Below, piece after piece: positions 1 through 6,487 of a stretch of 16,265 nucleotides of DNA; position 1 is the first letter of the stretch, and the number at the start of each line of letters is the position of its first letter. The DNA is taken from the NCBI GenBank assembly GCA_027310535.1, contig DAIDAQ010000018.1:1-16265 (forward strand), in the 5' to 3' direction. The position numbers and the translations under genes were made by a program. Under the pieces are notes generated by a model. That model saw nothing but the letters and a program-made list of their open reading frames with translations. It had not been told where the DNA came from and ran no database searches. This DNA comes from Candidatus Micrarchaeaceae archaeon (GTDB lineage: Archaea > Micrarchaeota > Micrarchaeia > Micrarchaeales > Micrarchaeaceae).

Positions 1-7
1 GATAGGA

Positions 8-128
8 CATGTCATCGGTCGTTTCACTGACACGATGACATGCGACGAAGTTAGGAGTGTCGCAACAATGGCGCCTATAGAGGCACTGCTTTCTGTGCAA
101 AAATAGTTGTGGAACTTTCACGGAAAGC
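8..128. repeat. Run of four consecutive inverted repeats (possible structured RNA or element end)
   Basis: Four stem-forming inverted repeats follow one another. (1) CATGTCATCG at 8-17 pairs perfectly with 33-42 (10 bp, 15-nt loop). (2) TGCGAC at 41-46 pairs with 59-64 (6 bp), sharing two bases with the first. (3) GCCT at 74-77 pairs with AGGC at 82-85. (4) GCTTTCTGTG at 88-97 pairs with CACGGAAAGC at 119-128; nine pairs are Watson-Crick and one is T-G, which is a legal wobble only if the plus strand is the RNA. No coding frame was recognised in 1-127. The repeats are directly visible; any function is inference. Confidence 0.45.
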
Positions 129-469
129 TATAATGTATTCCCTGAATCGTAGATTACGTCATTGTATGTGAATGTTGAAGTGCCTCCTATTATGACTGAA
201 TTGACTTGTTCCCATTGACCTATGTCTACTGTTGAGTTTGTTATTGTCCATTTTATTGATTGTGGTGCTGGATTGACAGAGACTGTTATGCCACCTGAAC
301 AGGCAGTTGTTGGAGGCGGTGCAGAATCTGTCACCTTATAGTAATATGTGGTTGTTGAGGTTGGACTCGTAGTGTATGCTACTGTATTTGCACCCCCAAT
401 TTGACTTATGCATGAAGCTCCAGTGTACCACTGATACGAATAGGGGGTAGTACCTCTGCAAGACAGGCC
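128..469 (-). pseudogene. Fragment of Ig-like repeat surface protein, no start codon
   Basis: An open frame of about 113 codons on the minus strand reads GTTPYSYQWYTGASC, then a Thr/Ser-rich stretch, then YYYKVTDSAPPPTTACSGG and TVSVNPAP, and ends at a TAG stop at 128-130. The YSYQWY...C...TYYYxKVTDS pattern is that of Ig-like repeats in large cell-surface proteins of ARMAN-type and other archaea (recognised from memory, not searched). There is no ATG. The upstream in-frame stop (TAA, 470-472) lies inside the tRNA-His acceptor stem, so the frame begins at the tRNA's 3' end. A GTG at 332-334 could start a 68-residue product but would lack the conserved YQWY half. The stretch is visibly AT-richer (about 40% GC by eye) than the rest of the window. 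It is most likely a truncated remnant; a real short gene is possible but less likely. Confidence 0.55.
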
Positions 470-538
470 TTAGCCGGGAGTCGGACCCGGTCTAGGAGAT
501 CCACAGTCTCCTGTGCAAGCCGTTACACCACTAAGGCC
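466..538 (-). tRNA. tRNA-His (anticodon GTG)
   Basis: This is a full cloverleaf on the minus strand. The acceptor is GCCTTAG/CTAAGGC, the D stem GTGT/GCAC, and the anticodon stem GGAGA/TCTCC with loop CTGTGGA (anticodon GTG at 502-504). The variable loop is TAGA and the T arm is CCGGG-TCCGACT-CCCGG. An extra G at 538 precedes the acceptor and faces C73 at 466, the G-1:C73 pair that identifies tRNA-His, here encoded in the DNA. No CCA is encoded and no intron is present. The Ig-like open frame 128-469 overlaps its last bases. Confidence 0.95.
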
Positions 539-557
539 GCAGGCTTATCTCTCCCCC

Positions 558-567
558 TATACATTTA
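558..567 (-). promoter_or_regulatory. TATA-like box for tRNA-His
   Basis: TAAATGTATA on the minus strand lies about 25 nt upstream of the tRNA 5' end, the expected archaeal TATA-box distance. It sits in the 56-nt gap after the last pilus-operon gene, so the tRNA probably has its own promoter. Confidence 0.5.
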
Positions 568-594
568 GCTTTTGTGTTTTGGACCGCTGCTATA

Positions 595-891
595 TCAGGT
601 ATATCTGCCTATGACATAGGCATTCCAGCCTTCATAAACGATGAGAGAGCCGTCAGTTTCAACAACAGATAAGCCGTCGACTCTAAGGGCCTGCGCCAGC
701 AGTCCAATGTAGCCTGGTGCGTAGTTTGCTCTGGCGGCGTACTGGTTCACGAGCATGATCTCCTGCGACGCCGAGTAAGACGAATACAGGGATGCAAGCC
801 TCTGGTACTGTGCCGCGATGCTGCCGATTGAGTAGAGGGAAACGGAGGATGCGACAACCGCAGCGACAACAAGCATGCCGAACGAAGCCAC
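595..891 (-). CDS. Small pilin-like single-TM protein (last gene of pilus operon)
   Basis: This 98-residue protein starts with a hydrophobic segment (MASFGMLVVAAVVASSVSLY, residues 1-20) and continues as a Tyr/Ser/Ala-rich, presumably extracellular part with no cysteine. The start is GTG at 889-891, directly after the TGA stop of the upstream gene (892-894); no longer start is possible. It lacks a clear class III Q-x-S-x-E motif, so calling it a pilin rests on size, the N-terminal helix and position at the end of the pilus operon. It could be a minor pseudopilin or a small accessory membrane protein. No family was recognised. Confidence 0.75.
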   Translation of the reverse strand: MASFGMLVVAAVVASSVSLYSIGSIAAQYQRLASLYSSYSASQEIMLVNQYAARANYAPGYIGLLAQALRVDGLSVVETDGSLIVYEGWNAYVIGRYT

Positions 892-1272
892 TCAACCACA
901 AAGTGTGATGCACATCAGCTCTGCCGTGCCGTTACGACCAAACGGGAGGCAGAATGCCTTTGAGAACGAGCAGGCAGAGACTTCGCCAACCTTTACTTCC
1001 GCGCCACCATATGATAGCGCTGCATAAGCCGCATTGTACTCGACACTGTAGCGTTCGAGCATCAGGGCCAGGCATTGGCGGTTGAGCGCGCCCGCACAGG
1101 TGCCGTACGTGCTGTTGTAAAGGAGAGCGCTGAAGATGTCGTACACCCCATCGCTGAGCGAAAGCGAGAGGCGGTACGGGAGCGACACGGAGGAGAAGGC
1201 ATAGGACAGGACAGCAGAAGAGGATGCCAGTATCGCAACGCTGAGCGCAGCCTCTATTATGATAGTGGCCAT
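892..1272 (-). CDS. Pilin-like single-TM protein with Cys-rich C-terminus
   Basis: The 126-residue product begins MATIIIEAALSVAILASSSA, a hydrophobic helix with a glutamate at residue 7, as in pilin-type N-termini. It has no basic stretch and no Q-x-S-x-E processing motif. The rest is Tyr/Ser/Ala-rich with six cysteines (in GTCAG, RQCLA, SACSF, AFCLP and the C-terminal MCITLCG), which suggests disulfide bonding outside the membrane. It starts at ATG 1270-1272, 4 nt after the stop of the 428-residue class III protein, and its TGA abuts the next GTG start. A minor-pilin role is inferred from context only; no family was recognised. Confidence 0.75.
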   Translation of the reverse strand: MATIIIEAALSVAILASSSAVLSYAFSSVSLPYRLSLSLSDGVYDIFSALLYNSTYGTCAGALNRQCLALMLERYSVEYNAAYAALSYGGAEVKVGEVSACSFSKAFCLPFGRNGTAELMCITLCG

Positions 1273-1276
1273 GAGA

Positions 1277-2563
1277 TCATCTGATCGTTATCCTTGAACC
1301 GTCGGCATAGACTGAAGTGTTGATGCTGAAGCCTAAGCCAAGCTGTTCTGTTATATTGGGATAGATGAATTCTTGGAGCGGCGGGCAGACGAGGCTTCCT
1401 GATGCACCAAGATAGCATGGTGACGCAGCTTCAGGGTAATCTGATGAGTTGACATATGAGTCATATGTGTAGAGCGAGGCGTTTATGCTTGAAAGCTGCG
1501 GGCCTTCTATCTCTGTATTATTGTAGAACGACAGGATCCCGGCTAGATTCCCCAGGTACTGCTGCAATGCTGAGTAGTAGCTCATGTTTGCAAGCAGAAG
1601 GCCATTGGATGCACCGATAGCTATAAAATCCTGCGAGGGATTAGTGCCGTACGCAATGACATTGCCGGAGACTTCCGCTGTTCCGGCTACCGTGTTGCCA
1701 AGAAGCAGCTGGGATGCAGTACGGGAAGAGGACAGGCTTGCAACCATACTGTAGTTCAAGACGCTGGTCTTGACAGAGATGTTGTAACTCGGTTCATAGG
1801 CGTAGTCTATCATTTGAGTTGACTTACCCGATGGTCTGGAGTAATAGCAGTAGGTTCGCGTGGCGCCATACATGGTATAGCAGTAGCCATCATACGCCCG
1901 CACCTGCCACGAGGCGTCCCCGCACTGCTCCCGGATGCCGTAAAGGGTGCCTCTAGCATCCCGGCGAGTGCAGCTTGACCCGGCCAGAACCACGCTTGTG
2001 TTTTGTGGCCTTGAGAGGCCGTATACCAGGGATTCGTTTTCCCTATCAATGTATGCATAGGCGCTCTGCACTCTGGGTGGCTGGTAAGCAGGGCCGCTCA
2101 AATTGGATGTGAACGTTGTTCCAATAGACTCCAGCTCGGCCGCAGAGCTCGAGTTGGAGATTCTCAACGAAACAGTCATCGAATTGATGCCACCCCTTGA
2201 CGGAAGTATAGGTATTGACGCTATTACAGGCGATGCTTCAGAGAGATAGCTTAATGGCAGAACATTGAGCCCGGATTCGCCAATGCTCACGTTTGAGACA
2301 TTATAGCCATCAGGAAGGTATGCGACGAGATACGCATGCGCCAGCTGGCCCACATACGATTCCGATGGCATATAGAGCGACAGGTACGGCCTGCCTGCTG
2401 CGCTGCCTGTGCCTGCATCCGCTGCGGCGGGGGATGAGAGGGCTGCAAAAACGCCTGCTTCGCTCGATGTGAATCTCAGGTATATCGACACAACCAATAC
2501 CGAAAACGCTGTTACACCTACAAGCAGCAGAATGAACTCTATGCTGCCCTGGGCTTTCATCAT
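1277..2563 (-). CDS. Large class III signal-peptide (type IV pilin-like) surface protein
   Basis: This 428-residue protein opens MMKAQGSIEFILLLVGVTAF. K-A|Q-G-S-I-E-F is a class III archaeal prepilin signal: cleavage is expected before Gln5, with Ser+3 and Glu+5 (Q as +1), followed by a hydrophobic helix of about 20 residues. The remaining roughly 400 residues form a Ser/Tyr/Asn-rich extracellular region with many N-x-S/T sequons and a Cys cluster near the middle (SSCTRR, EQCGD, GYCYT, TYCYY), plus two Cys near the C-terminus. The start chosen is ATG 2561-2563, which overlaps the previous gene's TGA as ATGA; a TTG at 2573-2575 would add four residues. It is far larger than a typical archaeal pilin, so it may be a tip adhesin or a second filament subunit (inference). 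Confidence 0.85.
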   Translation of the reverse strand: MMKAQGSIEFILLLVGVTAFSVLVVSIYLRFTSSEAGVFAALSSPAAADAGTGSAAGRPYLSLYMPSESYVGQLAHAYLVAYLPDGYNVSNVSIGESGLNVLPLSYLSEASPVIASIPILPSRGGINSMTVSLRISNSSSAAELESIGTTFTSNLSGPAYQPPRVQSAYAYIDRENESLVYGLSRPQNTSVVLAGSSCTRRDARGTLYGIREQCGDASWQVRAYDGYCYTMYGATRTYCYYSRPSGKSTQMIDYAYEPSYNISVKTSVLNYSMVASLSSSRTASQLLLGNTVAGTAEVSGNVIAYGTNPSQDFIAIGASNGLLLANMSYYSALQQYLGNLAGILSFYNNTEIEGPQLSSINASLYTYDSYVNSSDYPEAASPCYLGASGSLVCPPLQEFIYPNITEQLGLGFSINTSVYADGSRITIR

Positions 2564-2850
2564 GGTGCACCCCAATTGCCAAGCCCGGCATCGGCCATTA
2601 CAAGCCTAGGTACGCTGTTCGAGGCGGCTGGCTGGGCATTCTTTGCAAGCCTACCGGTCATGTAGGCAGGGTATAGCGAGGATTGGAAGAGCGAATCTGC
2701 CAGCAGCGCGTTCGCCGATCTGTAGAAAGAGGCCGCGAGCACCCTCTGGTCCCTGATGTATTGGCCGGTGTATGCAAGCAATGCTATGGAAACCACCAGC
2801 AATGCGACAAGCAGGTCGAGTCCTATCAGCATGGCTTTCACACACTTCAC
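2560..2850 (-). CDS. Small pilin-like single-TM protein (GTG start)
   Basis: The product is 96 residues. After a short basic N-terminus (MKCVKAM) comes the hydrophobic helix LIGLDLLVALLVVSIALLAY (about residues 8-27), then a polar Ala/Ser-rich tail ending NWGAP. The aspartate early in the helix is reminiscent of the conserved acidic residue of pseudopilins, but there is no class III motif. The GTG start (2848-2850) overlaps the preceding TGA as GTGA, and its own TGA overlaps the ATG of the class III protein. This tight coupling argues for co-translation within the pilus operon. A minor-pilin role is inferred from context. Confidence 0.75.
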   Translation of the reverse strand: MKCVKAMLIGLDLLVALLVVSIALLAYTGQYIRDQRVLAASFYRSANALLADSLFQSSLYPAYMTGRLAKNAQPAASNSVPRLVMADAGLGNWGAP

Positions 2851-3029
2851 CTCACTAGCGCAGAGAGGCTGCCTACGGCAGCGCTTGCCTCATTGTACAG
2901 CGCGGTGGCTGGCAGGCCGGCGGCCTCCGGCTGCTTCTGGAAAGAGATGTACGCCCAGGAAACAAGCAGGAGCAGCGACAACGCCGAAGCAAGGTAGACC
3001 AACATCAGCAGCGTAATTTGCGTCTTCAT
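2847..3029 (-). CDS. 60-residue single-TM protein of pilus operon
   Basis: This tiny protein is mostly one long hydrophobic helix (ITLLMLVYLASALSLLLLVS, about residues 5-24) followed by a roughly 35-residue Ala/Glu-containing tail. It has an ATG start at 3027-3029, 3 nt after the stop of the second class III pilin, and its stop overlaps the next start. No cysteine and no class III motif are present. Its position among pilin-like genes and continuous coupling suggest a pilus accessory or pseudopilin subunit. No family was recognised. Confidence 0.7.
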   Translation of the reverse strand: MKTQITLLMLVYLASALSLLLLVSWAYISFQKQPEAAGLPATALYNEASAAVGSLSALVR

Positions 3030-3032
3030 GTG

Positions 3033-3404
3033 CTAACCAACTGTGTAGCCACCGGGGATTCTTGCAACGTGCAGGATTACGGTCTTCCCGGTATCATTGC
3101 ACAGGCCCGGAGAGAACACGACATTACCGTAAAGCTGGAAGGTCCCGTATGCGCTTTTTATCCTGCCTCCCGAAACCGTGGAATTGCACAGCCCCTGCGG
3201 CACCTGCACGGCGAAGGCCGATGCAGAATAGCCTATCGCGTAGTTGACAGAGGCAACGAAGCCCTGGAACCACGCTGCATATGCCTTCGCCTGGAGCCCT
3301 GAGTAATACGGCAGGAAGAGCGAAAGCGAGGCAACGAGCGATGCTGCAGCCATTGCGATGTAGACCAGTAGCTCAAGCGAGAGCTGCACTCTCATTGCAC
3401 CCAT
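3033..3404 (-). CDS. Class III signal-peptide type IV pilin-like protein
   Basis: The 123-residue precursor starts MGAMRVQLSLELLVYIAMAA. R-V|Q-L-S-L-E-L is a class III signal with Gln+1, Ser+3 and Glu+5, cut after Val6 by a prepilin peptidase of the PibD/EppA type (not encoded here). The helix runs to about residue 32 and continues FLPYYSG into a globular domain with two cysteines (GLCNS, GLCND) and N-x-T/S sequons. The start is ATG 3402-3404, preceded by GGTGA at 6-nt spacing and 1 nt from the upstream stop; an alternative ATG three codons in is possible. It is probably a structural or minor pilin assembled by the ATPase and platform proteins upstream. Confidence 0.85.
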   Translation of the reverse strand: MGAMRVQLSLELLVYIAMAAASLVASLSLFLPYYSGLQAKAYAAWFQGFVASVNYAIGYSASAFAVQVPQGLCNSTVSGGRIKSAYGTFQLYGNVVFSPGLCNDTGKTVILHVARIPGGYTVG

Positions 3405-3405
3405 C

Positions 3406-3612
3406 TTATTTCACCAGCGTGCTCAGGTTATTGAGCTGTGAGTTCAGCTTCTGCGCAAGCGTGTTGCTGCCGTTGAAAAACTGCCCAGCCGCTGTGCCCT
3501 TCAGCTGCACGAGCATCGTCAGAGCTATGACGATTATGATGCTCACCGCAGAGAGCATCATTATGTACTCTATCGAGCTCTGCGCCTTCTTCTCTTTCTT
3601 ATCCTGTTTCAT
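3406..3612 (-). CDS. Short class III type IV pilin (likely major subunit)
   Basis: A 68-residue precursor with a strongly basic leader (MKQDKKEKKA) followed by QSSIEYIMMLSAVSIIIVIA: cleavage is expected before Gln11, with Ser+3 and Glu+5, a textbook class III prepilin signal. The mature protein of about 58 residues is one helix plus a short Asn/Gln/Leu tail. ATG 3610-3612 was chosen because GGTGAT lies three bases upstream; an in-frame ATG at 3628-3630, overlapping the previous stop as ATGA, would add six residues (MTLGDF). Its small size, strong ribosome binding site and place right after the platform genes suit an abundant filament subunit (inference). Confidence 0.88.
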   Translation of the reverse strand: MKQDKKEKKAQSSIEYIMMLSAVSIIIVIALTMLVQLKGTAAGQFFNGSNTLAQKLNSQLNNLSTLVK

Positions 3613-3626
3613 AAAATCACCTAGCG

Positions 3627-4361
3627 TCATAAGATCAGTGAGCCGAGCGCACCCACAATATTGAACACGACAATGCCGGCAGAGGCAGCAGAAGCGGCAC
3701 CGGCAAGCCTCTCTGCCTTCTGGAAATACCCGGAGACGGAGCCCATTATAGCGATGAAGGAGACTATCACAAAGGTGAATGGCAGCGTTTGCTGGGCTGC
3801 CGAGGCCGCAGCGGTTGCCGCTGCTATCCTCCCGCTGATCCCTGCAAACATCGGGAAGAAGATAGAGTTGCCTGCCTCCATCAGCGAGAGCGCGTTCGAA
3901 ACCGCGCCGACATGCTTGAGCCTCAGCTCATTAATGTACTGATAGTGCGATAGCAGTGCCTCCAGCTGCACGCCAACCTCAATGCCGTTCACTATTGCGT
4001 CATTCACGATTAGCATAGTCCCGGAGAGGCATTCCGTGCCGCATTCATAGGAAGGCGCCCTGCCACCATGGTAAAGCTGCATCTGCCCCACAATGCCCAT
4101 GACCTGCTTCTCGAGAGACAGGCCAGCAGCAGCCTCCTCCGCCCTCCTCGCAAACGGCACTGCACTGCCTTTGGACAGCCTGCCAAGGAACTCGAGCGCC
4201 TCCCGCTCGGCTTTCATACGCGCTCTCTCAGATCTCTTCCTCCTCGAGGCGTAGACGAAAAATGCAGCGGCCAGCAGCGGGAGGGCAAGGTACGGCTGGA
4301 GGAACGAGAGCGCCGCGGAGGAAACAAAGGCAGCCGTAATGGCAAGGGAGCCGCTATCCAT
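3627..4361 (-). CDS. TadC/PilC-type platform protein, C-terminal half (T2SF domain)
   Basis: The 244-residue protein has a hydrophobic hairpin at about 5-38, a basic cytoplasmic region with the T2SF-type helical domain at about 45-165 (LEFLGRLSKG, LIVNDAIVNGIEVGVQLEAL), and hydrophobic helices at about 164-180, 193-213 and 223-243. This matches the second half of archaeal FlaJ/TadC platform proteins, which anchor the assembly ATPase at the membrane. ATG 4359-4361 was chosen because GGTGAG lies just upstream; it overlaps the preceding stop by 8 nt. Longer reading upstream would run through the previous gene. Together with the next-upstream 172-residue gene it makes up a full-length platform protein, so the gene is split. 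Confidence 0.85.
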   Translation of the reverse strand: MDSGSLAITAAFVSSAALSFLQPYLALPLLAAAFFVYASRRKRSERARMKAEREALEFLGRLSKGSAVPFARRAEEAAAGLSLEKQVMGIVGQMQLYHGGRAPSYECGTECLSGTMLIVNDAIVNGIEVGVQLEALLSHYQYINELRLKHVGAVSNALSLMEAGNSIFFPMFAGISGRIAAATAAASAAQQTLPFTFVIVSFIAIMGSVSGYFQKAERLAGAASAASAGIVVFNIVGALGSLIL

Positions 4362-4872
4362 AAACCTCACCCATTTTCCTGCGCAGAAGCGCATAGGCCA
4401 TGGGGAATGCAAAGACAAGCATGCCGGAAAAGAGGATGAAACCCTCAGCTGAGTTGTAGAGCATTGAATAGCCGATGAACCCGAAGAGCGCGAGCGACGG
4501 CAATATCACTCCTGAGAGCAGCGCTAGCGTCATGTATTTCTGAACTGCTCCGAAACCTAGCTCCATCCTTAGCCTGTCTGCATCCATCACCTCGCCGTAT
4601 ATAGCCAGCATCGCCGCCCGCGCGTCTCCGCAGCCAGAGACCGCGCCGATCAGCCCGCCCTTCCGCCCGTTCTTGAGATGCGACGCGCGGATGGCGTTCG
4701 CAAAGGCGCGGCCTGCCGGCACTCCGAGCGCAATATCGCCACTGGCAGTCAGGACTATGCTGCGGAGGGCGCATTGCGACTCCATCGAAAGTGCTCGGCT
4801 CACAGCCGCGTAGGACGTCGGCGCAGAGACGGCTGAGCAATGCATCTTCTCCAGAAATATGTTGTCGTCCAT
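4354..4872 (-). CDS. TadB/TadC-type platform protein, N-terminal half (T2SF domain)
   Basis: The 172-residue protein has a cytoplasmic helical domain (about 1-110) with the small-residue-rich signature of T2SF domains (SGDIALGVPAGRAFANAI, then GCGDARAAMLAIYGEVMDADR), followed by two transmembrane helices at about 115-137 and 144-163 and a basic end. This corresponds to the first half of an archaeal FlaJ/TadC platform, normally one protein of roughly 400-550 residues with two T2SF domains. ATG 4870-4872 follows the ATPase TGA without a gap. It should act with the gene at 3627-4361 as a heteromeric inner-membrane platform, like bacterial TadB plus TadC. Domain assignment is by pattern, not by search. 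Confidence 0.8.
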   Translation of the reverse strand: MDDNIFLEKMHCSAVSAPTSYAAVSRALSMESQCALRSIVLTASGDIALGVPAGRAFANAIRASHLKNGRKGGLIGAVSGCGDARAAMLAIYGEVMDADRLRMELGFGAVQKYMTLALLSGVILPSLALFGFIGYSMLYNSAEGFILFSGMLVFAFPMAYALLRRKMGEVYG

Positions 4873-6327
4873 TCAAAGGCCGTATGCCTGCACATATGAA
4901 GCTGCATCCGCGCCGGCGGGCATTGCCGACACGTACTTAGAGCGCTTCCTGAGCTCAGCGACCGCTTTCTGCATGCTTACCATCCTCAGGCGGGAAAACC
5001 TTGCCAGTACCTTCGATCCCTGCGCGCCGGCCTTCAACGCGCCGATGTCCAGCCTGCTCTTAACACAGCCGTCCTGGTCGCACGCCTTTATGTCGATGTT
5101 GTCCCGCACTGCCCAGCTGTACTCGCAAATGCTGTCTATCCTCCTTGAAGTGCCGTCCTTGCGCATGAATACGGCAAGATCCAGCGCGGAAAGCGCCTGC
5201 GGCTCAACCTCCATCGGTTTTGACGACAGCCTTCCAAGTAGGCTGGCGCCGTCGCAGTTGCTGTGCATCGTGGTCATGAACGGCATCCCGAGGTTTCCTG
5301 CAGAGAAAACGTCCCTTGCTTCTGCTCCGCGCAGCTCCCCGATAACGATTCTATCAGGCCTTACGTGCAGCGCGTTCATCACCTGGTCGCGTAGGCCTGC
5401 CTTTGACAGCAGGTGAGTCCTGCCCTGCAGGTTGACAGAGTTGGCGAAGTTGTCTCCCATGCTCAGCTCGCTTGCGTCTTCCTCGACAACCACGATCCTT
5501 TCATAACGCGGCAGCAGAGACAGGAGGGAAAGCAAAAGGGAGGTCTTCCCGGAAGCAGGGGCGCCCGAAACGACAATATTCATCCCGCAGTCCACAGCCA
5601 TCCATAGGTAGGCCAGTGTGTCGCCTGTAAAGGTCCCTCCCTCAAGCAGCTGCCCGACCCCCACCCTTCCCCTGCTGCGCAGCCTGATCGAGACCGCTGC
5701 GCCGTTGGTTGAATATGGCCTTGATTGTGCATGCACCCTTGACCCGTCTGCGAGCTGGGCGTCTATTATGGGGGTCTGCGAGCTGAGCTCCCTCTCTGCA
5801 TCTGCAACCAACCTGTTCAGCGCAGACCTCATCGCCTGCTCACTCCTGAAAGCGAGATTGGTCCTGCAGAAGCCCAGCCTCGAGTGGTAAACGATTATTG
5901 GAGAGCATGGCCTGTTGATGATTATCTCCTCGATGTTCTCCTTGTCCTCCATCAGCATGGAGAACGGGCCAAAGCCGGCAGTGTCGTGCGCTGTCACGTA
6001 TGCCAGGAACTCCACACCTGGTTTCCCACCCTTGCTTAGGAGCTCCATAGCTGCATTGTAAGCCTCGGCGATTGTTTTCCCCCCAGAAAGCCGGAGGGCT
6101 TCGACGACAGCGCTTTTTGCACCCTCGACCTCTGCCTCTTCGGCACCGGAAAGGCTGCGACTGGCAGTATACACCGCACTGCCATCACCCCTCCTTCCCG
6201 CAACAAAGAACCTGCAACTCCCGCCATCTTTATCTTCGGGAAGCTCTCCGGTTATTCTGAAGGAGAGCTGCAGCCCTTCCCCTGGTATTTCCCTCCCTGC
6301 GCGAAGCTTTGAAAGCAGCATATCCAT
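4873..6327 (-). CDS. Type IV pilus/Tad-type secretion ATPase (GspE/TadA/VirB11 family)
   Basis: This 484-residue ATPase powers pilus assembly. A variable N-terminal domain (1-110) is followed by the conserved N2 domain (GFGPFSMLMEDKENIEEIII at about 118-137, then the TPIIDAQLADGSRVHA region). The nucleotide-binding core has Walker A GAPASGKT (255-262), the acidic Asp box VVVEEDAS (about 279-286), Walker B RIVIGELRG (326-334) and the His box TTMHSN (352-357), in the order expected for the family. ATG 6325-6327 lies about 30 nt from a TATA box, suggesting a leaderless message. As first gene of a ten-gene operon with two platform halves and class III pilins downstream, it is the pilus motor rather than a DNA-conjugation ATPase. 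All catalytic motifs are intact. Confidence 0.95.
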   Translation of the reverse strand: MDMLLSKLRAGREIPGEGLQLSFRITGELPEDKDGGSCRFFVAGRRGDGSAVYTASRSLSGAEEAEVEGAKSAVVEALRLSGGKTIAEAYNAAMELLSKGGKPGVEFLAYVTAHDTAGFGPFSMLMEDKENIEEIIINRPCSPIIVYHSRLGFCRTNLAFRSEQAMRSALNRLVADAERELSSQTPIIDAQLADGSRVHAQSRPYSTNGAAVSIRLRSRGRVGVGQLLEGGTFTGDTLAYLWMAVDCGMNIVVSGAPASGKTSLLLSLLSLLPRYERIVVVEEDASELSMGDNFANSVNLQGRTHLLSKAGLRDQVMNALHVRPDRIVIGELRGAEARDVFSAGNLGMPFMTTMHSNCDGASLLGRLSSKPMEVEPQALSALDLAVFMRKDGTSRRIDSICEYSWAVRDNIDIKACDQDGCVKSRLDIGALKAGAQGSKVLARFSRLRMVSMQKAVAELRKRSKYVSAMPAGADAASYVQAYGL

Positions 6328-6337
6328 CGGCCTATTT

Positions 6338-6373
6338 GATTACTTAAGTATCTATATATTTACTTATGTAATC
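6338..6373 (-). promoter_or_regulatory. Pilus operon promoter with duplicated operator-like boxes
   Basis: TTACTTAAGTA at 6340-6350 (inside the 10-bp palindrome TACTTAAGTA, 6341-6350) and TTACTTATGTA at 6360-6370 are near-identical, start exactly 20 bp apart and bracket the TATA-like AATATATAGA (minus strand, 6351-6360). GATTAC at 6338-6343 and GTAATC at 6368-6373 also form an outer inverted repeat. The TATA centre lies about 29 nt from the ATPase ATG, predicting transcription starting at or next to the ATG. Regulator binding to both boxes would overlap TBP binding, so repression is the simplest reading (inference). Confidence 0.6.
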
Positions 6374-6454
6374 TATTTATACTTTGCTATCTGCAGGCAT
6401 GCCCCAGGATGAGGGAGCGCACCAGACTGGCTGGCGCCCCAGCGCGCTATAACA

Positions 6455-6464
6455 ACATATATAA
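6455..6464 (+). promoter_or_regulatory. TATA box for divergent winged-helix gene
   Basis: ACATATATAA is centred about 28 nt upstream of the ATG at 6488, consistent with a leaderless archaeal transcript. The two divergent promoters are about 100 bp apart, separated by a GC-rich stretch containing the hairpin GCTGG-CGCC-CCAGC near 6430-6444. Confidence 0.55.
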
Positions 6465-6487
6465 AGATTAAGAGCCACAACTAGGTT

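Noticed and set aside
3627..4418. A longer 263-residue reading of the second platform protein
   Set aside because: The first 19 residues overlap the coding end of the upstream platform gene; the ATG at 4359-4361 has a GGTGAG site.
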